Shown piece after piece: positions 60,201 to 64,000 of a DNA stretch of 64,000 nucleotides. The translations under genes and the position numbers were made by a program. Origin of the DNA: Gelatoporia subvermispora B (taxonomy: Eukaryota > Basidiomycota > Agaricomycetes > Polyporales > Gelatoporiaceae); contig KB445799.1 of assembly GCA_000320605.2 (NCBI GenBank), forward strand, positions 1,091,778 to 1,155,777, in the 5' to 3' direction. A model generated the notes under the pieces. The model saw nothing but the letters and a program-made list of their open reading frames with translations. It was not told where the DNA came from and made no database searches. Position 1 is the first letter of the stretch. Every line of letters begins with the position of its first letter.

Positions 60201-62540
60201 CGCAGCTCGCAGTCGATGGCAGAACGGCCCGCGTTGGTACCAAGTCCGGATGTCGGACAGAGGCAACGGTCTGTTATTCCTGTCCAACTGTACAAAATGA
60301 CAAACACCTATTATTTGATGTGAGCGAGCCTCTTCGTACATGGCCTCGGGCGAATATAAACGGAAGATTACACAAACATATAGTTACGCATCTATGGGAT
60401 GCACTCGCCTCGTGGTGGCTAGTTCAGACCCCAGAGCGTTTGTGGATCGCGGACAACAAGAGCGAGGGCAGCCTGCGGGAGTGAGCAGAGGAGAGAAGGT
60501 GTACATACTGGCTCAGGGCCCTTTCCCGGCACTACTGGACTCAAGCTCCCCATCACGCTGCACGGCTCTCTCCCCCCCGGGAGGGCATGCAAATGGATGC
60601 AAAAGCTGACGAAACGCACTCGCGAGGTTTGGAGGCACCGACGTGGGACCTTGAGGCCGTCCTCTGGTTCCCAGTCAGCTGAAGCTTCATCTGGACGTGG
60701 TGTGCTGTCGTGTCCGCTGCTTTATCGACGGGTGGCAGAGGCGAGCCTGGCTTCCGGTCGACGGAGCGAGATTTCTATTTCGGGAAAGGCGGTCAGAGTC
60801 TGTCAGAGGCCTAGAGTCAGAGGCTCGCAATCCCAGGGCCCGCGCCCAGCCTGCAAGAGTATGCGGAGAAACTTAATGCGAATGCAGCGTAAGGTCGACG
60901 TTCGAGCGCTCGGAAGACGCGCTCACGGACGGAAGCGCTGGGTCACTCGCGACGTTCGTGCGGCGCCTCGCTGCTCCTATGTATGACATATGGCAGCGAG
61001 GCCCGGACCAAGCACTGGCCAGGGGTACGCGTTGCTATGCACCGGGGGTGAGATCGTCAGTCCATCGTGGAGCCCGCGAGGCGACACCCTCTTCTATGCC
61101 AAGTCGTGTGGTGTCAAAAGGTGCCGGATATGGCAGGCATGTAACCAAATTGGGACGGGGATCTCGCATCGTGAAGTGCGGGCTCGTCGCCTGTCCATGG
61201 GCTCCCGCGCGTTTGGGTGCAGGCTCGTGGACGCGCTCGACGAGTGTCTCGACATCAGGGCCATGAAGCCCCTGCTGCCAGCGCTTGTGCTCCGCGCGTG
61301 CCCCACCTCCCGTCCCGAGCGACACATTCCGTCTCAGTTCAACTCGACGTAGCCTAACACTCACGTCACACTGCGAATGTGATTGCATGATACCCAGCAC
61401 AGCGTTGTCGCGGCAATTATGGCACGAGCGACGAAACGTCCTCACCACATACCTCCGAGCCGAGCCTCACGAAAACCAGGATCCCAGGAGCCTTCATGTT
61501 GAACCCAAACGCAGATGCGACACGGAATCCGGGCGCGCGCGGCCATCCCCGTCCTGCGCGAAGCCGTGTCCGTGGCTGCCCGCGCGCACCGTCAGGAGCA
61601 GCCTCGGTCAGACGCGCTCCGGCACAAGACGACGACCTACTAGCACGGTCTACGCGCCGTCCGAAGACTACCCCGCAACCCCTGGCCGCGCGCCGGGGGC
61701 CTCCGGAATGAGGATCGATCAAGCGGGGGCACGAGGCTCTCGTATCATGCCCTCCGACGCGCTGCGTTTCCACGCCTCGGGCTGTCGTACATCTTACGGC
61801 TACACGCCGAATTTGCAGCAGAGCGGTGCCGATCCCGATTTCGCTCGCACTGCGCGTTCCCATCCCTCACGACTGCTCCCGCTGTTGTATCCGGTGTTGC
61901 GAAAGAAGAGTCAAGACGCTATTTTGGCGCGACGTGCGCAGTGCGAGCGGGTGCGGGGCCAGCGGCGGCCTTCAACTTTTGCCATCGAGATTCCAGTGTT
62001 GACCGCAGAGCACCTGGGACGCAGACACAGAGATGTGCCGGTCGCCAACGCTGACGCGCCGACCTCGTCAGCGCGATTGGCTCCCGCCAGAGATGGGCGC
62101 ATTTCTGCTTCTGCGAGTTGCGGAGGTCGCGGGCGGGGGCACGAGGCCATCGCCGCACATCTCCCTTCCGGTCCCCCCGTCCTCGATCCGTCGTCGGATA
62201 TTGCGGGAGCGTCCTGGCCGCGATTTCGCGGTCTGCTCAGATACAGTGTGACTGGGATACAGAGGCATGTTCTCGAATTCATATGTCCATCTCAGGACGA
62301 CAACGATCATGAGCAGGTGATCTCACATCTCGCTCGGCGCTCGTGAGACTGCGGCAGAGCAACAACGGGCGGCCAAGTCGACGGCGGCATTTCTTGCACT
62401 TACGCATCGTGTCAGAGGGTGATTACCGTCGAACGCGCGCGTCGTGGAGGCATGACTAAGACGTTCGAACTTCGGGTCAACAGGAGCTGCAGCCCAAGTA
62501 TTTCGCGGCTCATATGAAATCCATAGCACCCTAGTCATGT
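57241..62540. other. Gene-poor repeated and GC-rich DNA
   Basis: No supportable gene. 57700-58620 and 60009-60365 belong to the segmental duplication. 59450-59650 resembles 37280-37470 downstream of paralog 7. About 61090-61260 resembles the right half of block R (LFYAKSCGVKRCRIWQACNQIG). The GC-rich part 60600-62500 has long open frames on both strands, the longest 353 codons (61285-62346), but none with domains, introns or paralog support. Confidence 0.5.
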
Positions 62541-62754
62541 AGGATCCAGCACTCCATTCCATGTTGGAACAATCGTAGTATCGGGCGCCCGCTTGGCCGC
62601 GGCGCGGCGCATCCTTGTTCATCTTGCAACGTGCCGTCAACCTTCAGCCATCTTTGAGCCACCCGAGCTCGGCAGTTCCCTTGTAGAATCGGCGTTCGCT
62701 CTCGTGGCTTCGAAAGGTTCCGTAGGTCAGATCCAGAGCTCACAAACAGACTCT

Positions 62755-63390
62755 ATGAACCCCTCGATTTCCACTATCTCGATTTCCACTATCTCGATTT
62801 CCAATACCACCTCGATTTCTACTACATCGATTTCCACTACCGACATGAGCCACGCCCAAACCTTCCGGTATTCTACCGTGCAAGTCCCGAAGTTGCCAGA
62901 GCCACCTAGAGAGTCCGACGAATTGGCTGATTTTGACGGAACAGAAGAGTACGTTTAGTAGATATCTATTTCCATCGTTCACCGAACGTCTCACGCGCCG
63001 CGTAGGCCGCCATCCGACGCACGCGATGGTGCGACTGGGAAGTCACGGATCATACAGGAAGTCGATTTGGGAGCCAGAGTGGACGATTTCTGGCCAGCCC
63101 GATACATGCCATCGAGGAACATATCGTTTATGGTCAGCGCGTTGCCAAGATCTACACAAGCCTTATGGAGACCTGGCCGTCGCCCGAAGATGTGATCAAC
63201 GACGTGGACATTGCCGCGACGATCTTGAGCTTGATTGTTCTCACAGCACCTCGCAAGCTCCCGCTCGGACGCGTATGGTTGAACGCAGCGAACATTCGGC
63301 GGCTTGCAGAACAGAGAATGGAGAGAGGGAACCTGGTTTTTCCGGTCAAAGGAAAGATTCGCGCGTTTGCGTTCCCTGTGTGAGTGCTTT
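62755..63390 (+). pseudogene. Small acidic protein family, paralog 11 (type I), decayed
   Basis: Exon 1 (62755-62948) has an ATG, a Ser/Ile/Thr repeat, STVQVPKLPEPPRESDELADFDGTEE and the usual phase. A 57-nt intron precedes the exon 2 match from 63006. Exon 2 has at least one frameshift: after VDDFWPARYM the reading moves to another frame and resumes as METWPSPEDVINDVDIAATILSL. LRREW has become LGRVW. The final exon is not recognisable. It is the most diverged copy and lies nearest the minisatellite. Confidence 0.8.
62763..62840 (+). repeat. 15-bp tandem microrepeat inside paralog 11 exon 1
   Basis: Imperfect repeats of ctcgatttccactat, about five units, encoding a Ser-Ile-Ser-Thr-type repeat. 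It has replaced the N-terminal sequence seen in other type I copies. Confidence 0.75.
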
Positions 63391-63510
63391 GAACACCACG
63401 TGCGTGCGTGCATGCATGTGAATATATTTTGTGCAGCTGAACGCGGGGCGGGGGTGAGGGCACGTGAGTGGGGCATTGCGTCGAGGAATAAATGGTGAGA
63501 TAGGACGTGT

Positions 63511-64000
63511 TTTGAGAGCTAGTGGAGAGTAGGGACGTATTTTGAGAACTAGTGAAGAGTAGGGACGTGTTTTGAGAACTAGTGAAGAGTAGGGACGTGT
63601 TTTGAGAGCTAGTGGAGAGTAGGGACGTGTTTTGAGAACTAGTGAAGAGTAGGGACGTGTTTTGAGAGCTAGTGAAGAGTAGGGACGTGTTTTGAGAGCT
63701 AGTGGAGAGTAGGGACGTGTTTTGAGAACTAGTGAAGAGTAGGGACGTGTTTTGAGAGCTAGTGGAGAGTAGGGACGTGTTTTGAGAACTAGTGAAGAGT
63801 AGGGACGTGTTTTGAGAGCTAGTGAAGAGTAGGGACGTGTTTTGAGAGCTAGTGGAGAGTAGGGACGTATTTTGAGAACTAGTGAAGAGTAGGGACGTGT
63901 TTTGAGAACTAGTGAAGAGTAGGGACGTGTTTTGAGAGCTAGTGGAGAGTAGGGACGTGTTTTGAGAACTAGTGAAGAGTAGGGACGTGTTTGAGAGCTA
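63511..64000 (+). repeat. 30-bp minisatellite, continues past right edge
   Basis: Sixteen full 30-bp units plus a partial one. Each unit is tttgaga(a/g)ct, agtg(a/g)agagt, agggacgt(g/a)t. Units come in variants A (aact/gaagag), B (gagct/ggagag), C (gagct/gaagag) and B* (B ending cgtat). The order from 63511 is B*AABACBABAC then B*AABA, so the array has an 11-unit (330-bp) higher-order period. The junction at 63990 lacks one T. Confidence 0.95.

Larger units (their letters stand above)
47814..60365 (+). repeat. Segmental duplication, right copy
   Basis: Counterpart of 32245-40450 in direct orientation, 7.4 kb away. It is longer because it keeps the P450 3' half and its flank, carries a small inverted-repeat element at 54026-54176, and has about 1.4 kb of unmatched DNA at about 58620-60009. 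The assembly gap at 50537 lies within it. Confidence 0.8.

Noticed and set aside
61285..62346. 353-codon open frame on the plus strand
   Set aside because: It has no recognisable domain, lies in GC-rich DNA with long open frames on both strands, and lacks introns although real genes here are intron-rich. Likely a chance frame.
63511..64000. CRISPR array or telomere reading of the terminal repeats
   Set aside because: Units are contiguous 30-bp repeats with no unique spacers, and the unit is not a TTAGGG-type telomere repeat.

Overview
The window looks like nuclear DNA of a filamentous basidiomycete, most likely an Agaricomycete of the polypore type. Coding regions are split by many short introns (about 50-70 bp, GT..AG with a few GC..AG), and the recognisable genes are typical fungal ones: a multi-HAMP histidine kinase, a ThrE/Prm10-type membrane protein, a PARP fused to an E2-like domain, HSL-type hydrolases and a microsomal P450. 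The organism call is inference. No rRNA or tRNA gene was seen.

Layout. 1-19.4 kb is ordinary single-copy DNA: the 5' part of a group III histidine kinase (minus), a long stretch without a recognisable gene (2.55-6.9 kb), a DUF1212/ThrE membrane protein (plus), a 20-exon PARP-UBC gene (plus), and two tandem alpha/beta hydrolases (plus). From about 19.7 kb to the right edge the DNA is a mosaic of repeated segments. Its recurring order is alpha/beta hydrolase, P450, a large P-loop NTPase gene on the minus strand, then divergent small acidic-protein genes on the plus strand. The first set has intact hydrolases, a gutted P450 (19.7 kb), an NTPase with one frame break (20.1-23.8 kb) and paralogs 1-7. 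The second has hydrolase and P450 relics (37.5-39.2 kb), an intact NTPase (42.9-47.0 kb) and paralogs 8-10. The third has a hydrolase relic carrying a small inverted-repeat element, a nearly complete P450 (54.7-56.7 kb), a further hydrolase scrap and a decayed paralog 11 (62.8 kb). The window ends in a 30-bp minisatellite with an 11-unit higher-order period.

The most notable content is the array of eleven paralogs of a three-exon gene for a small (183-244 aa) acidic soluble protein that I do not recognise. The array has two subfamilies that differ by charge reversals at conserved positions. The middle exon is 377 nt in nine of the ten copies where it can be measured, while the first exon varies freely. 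Twice the array begins head-to-head with the P-loop NTPase gene across about 800 bp of related intergenic DNA. This could be a fast-evolving NTPase/small-protein module, but its function is unknown and nothing here proves a mechanism.

Exon boundaries were derived by eye from splice signals, reading frame and comparison between paralogs. For the PARP, ThrE, two hydrolase and second NTPase genes the summed exon lengths are exact multiples of three. One 154-N assembly gap (50537-50690) is flanked by identical 409-bp sequence and is probably a scaffolding artefact.
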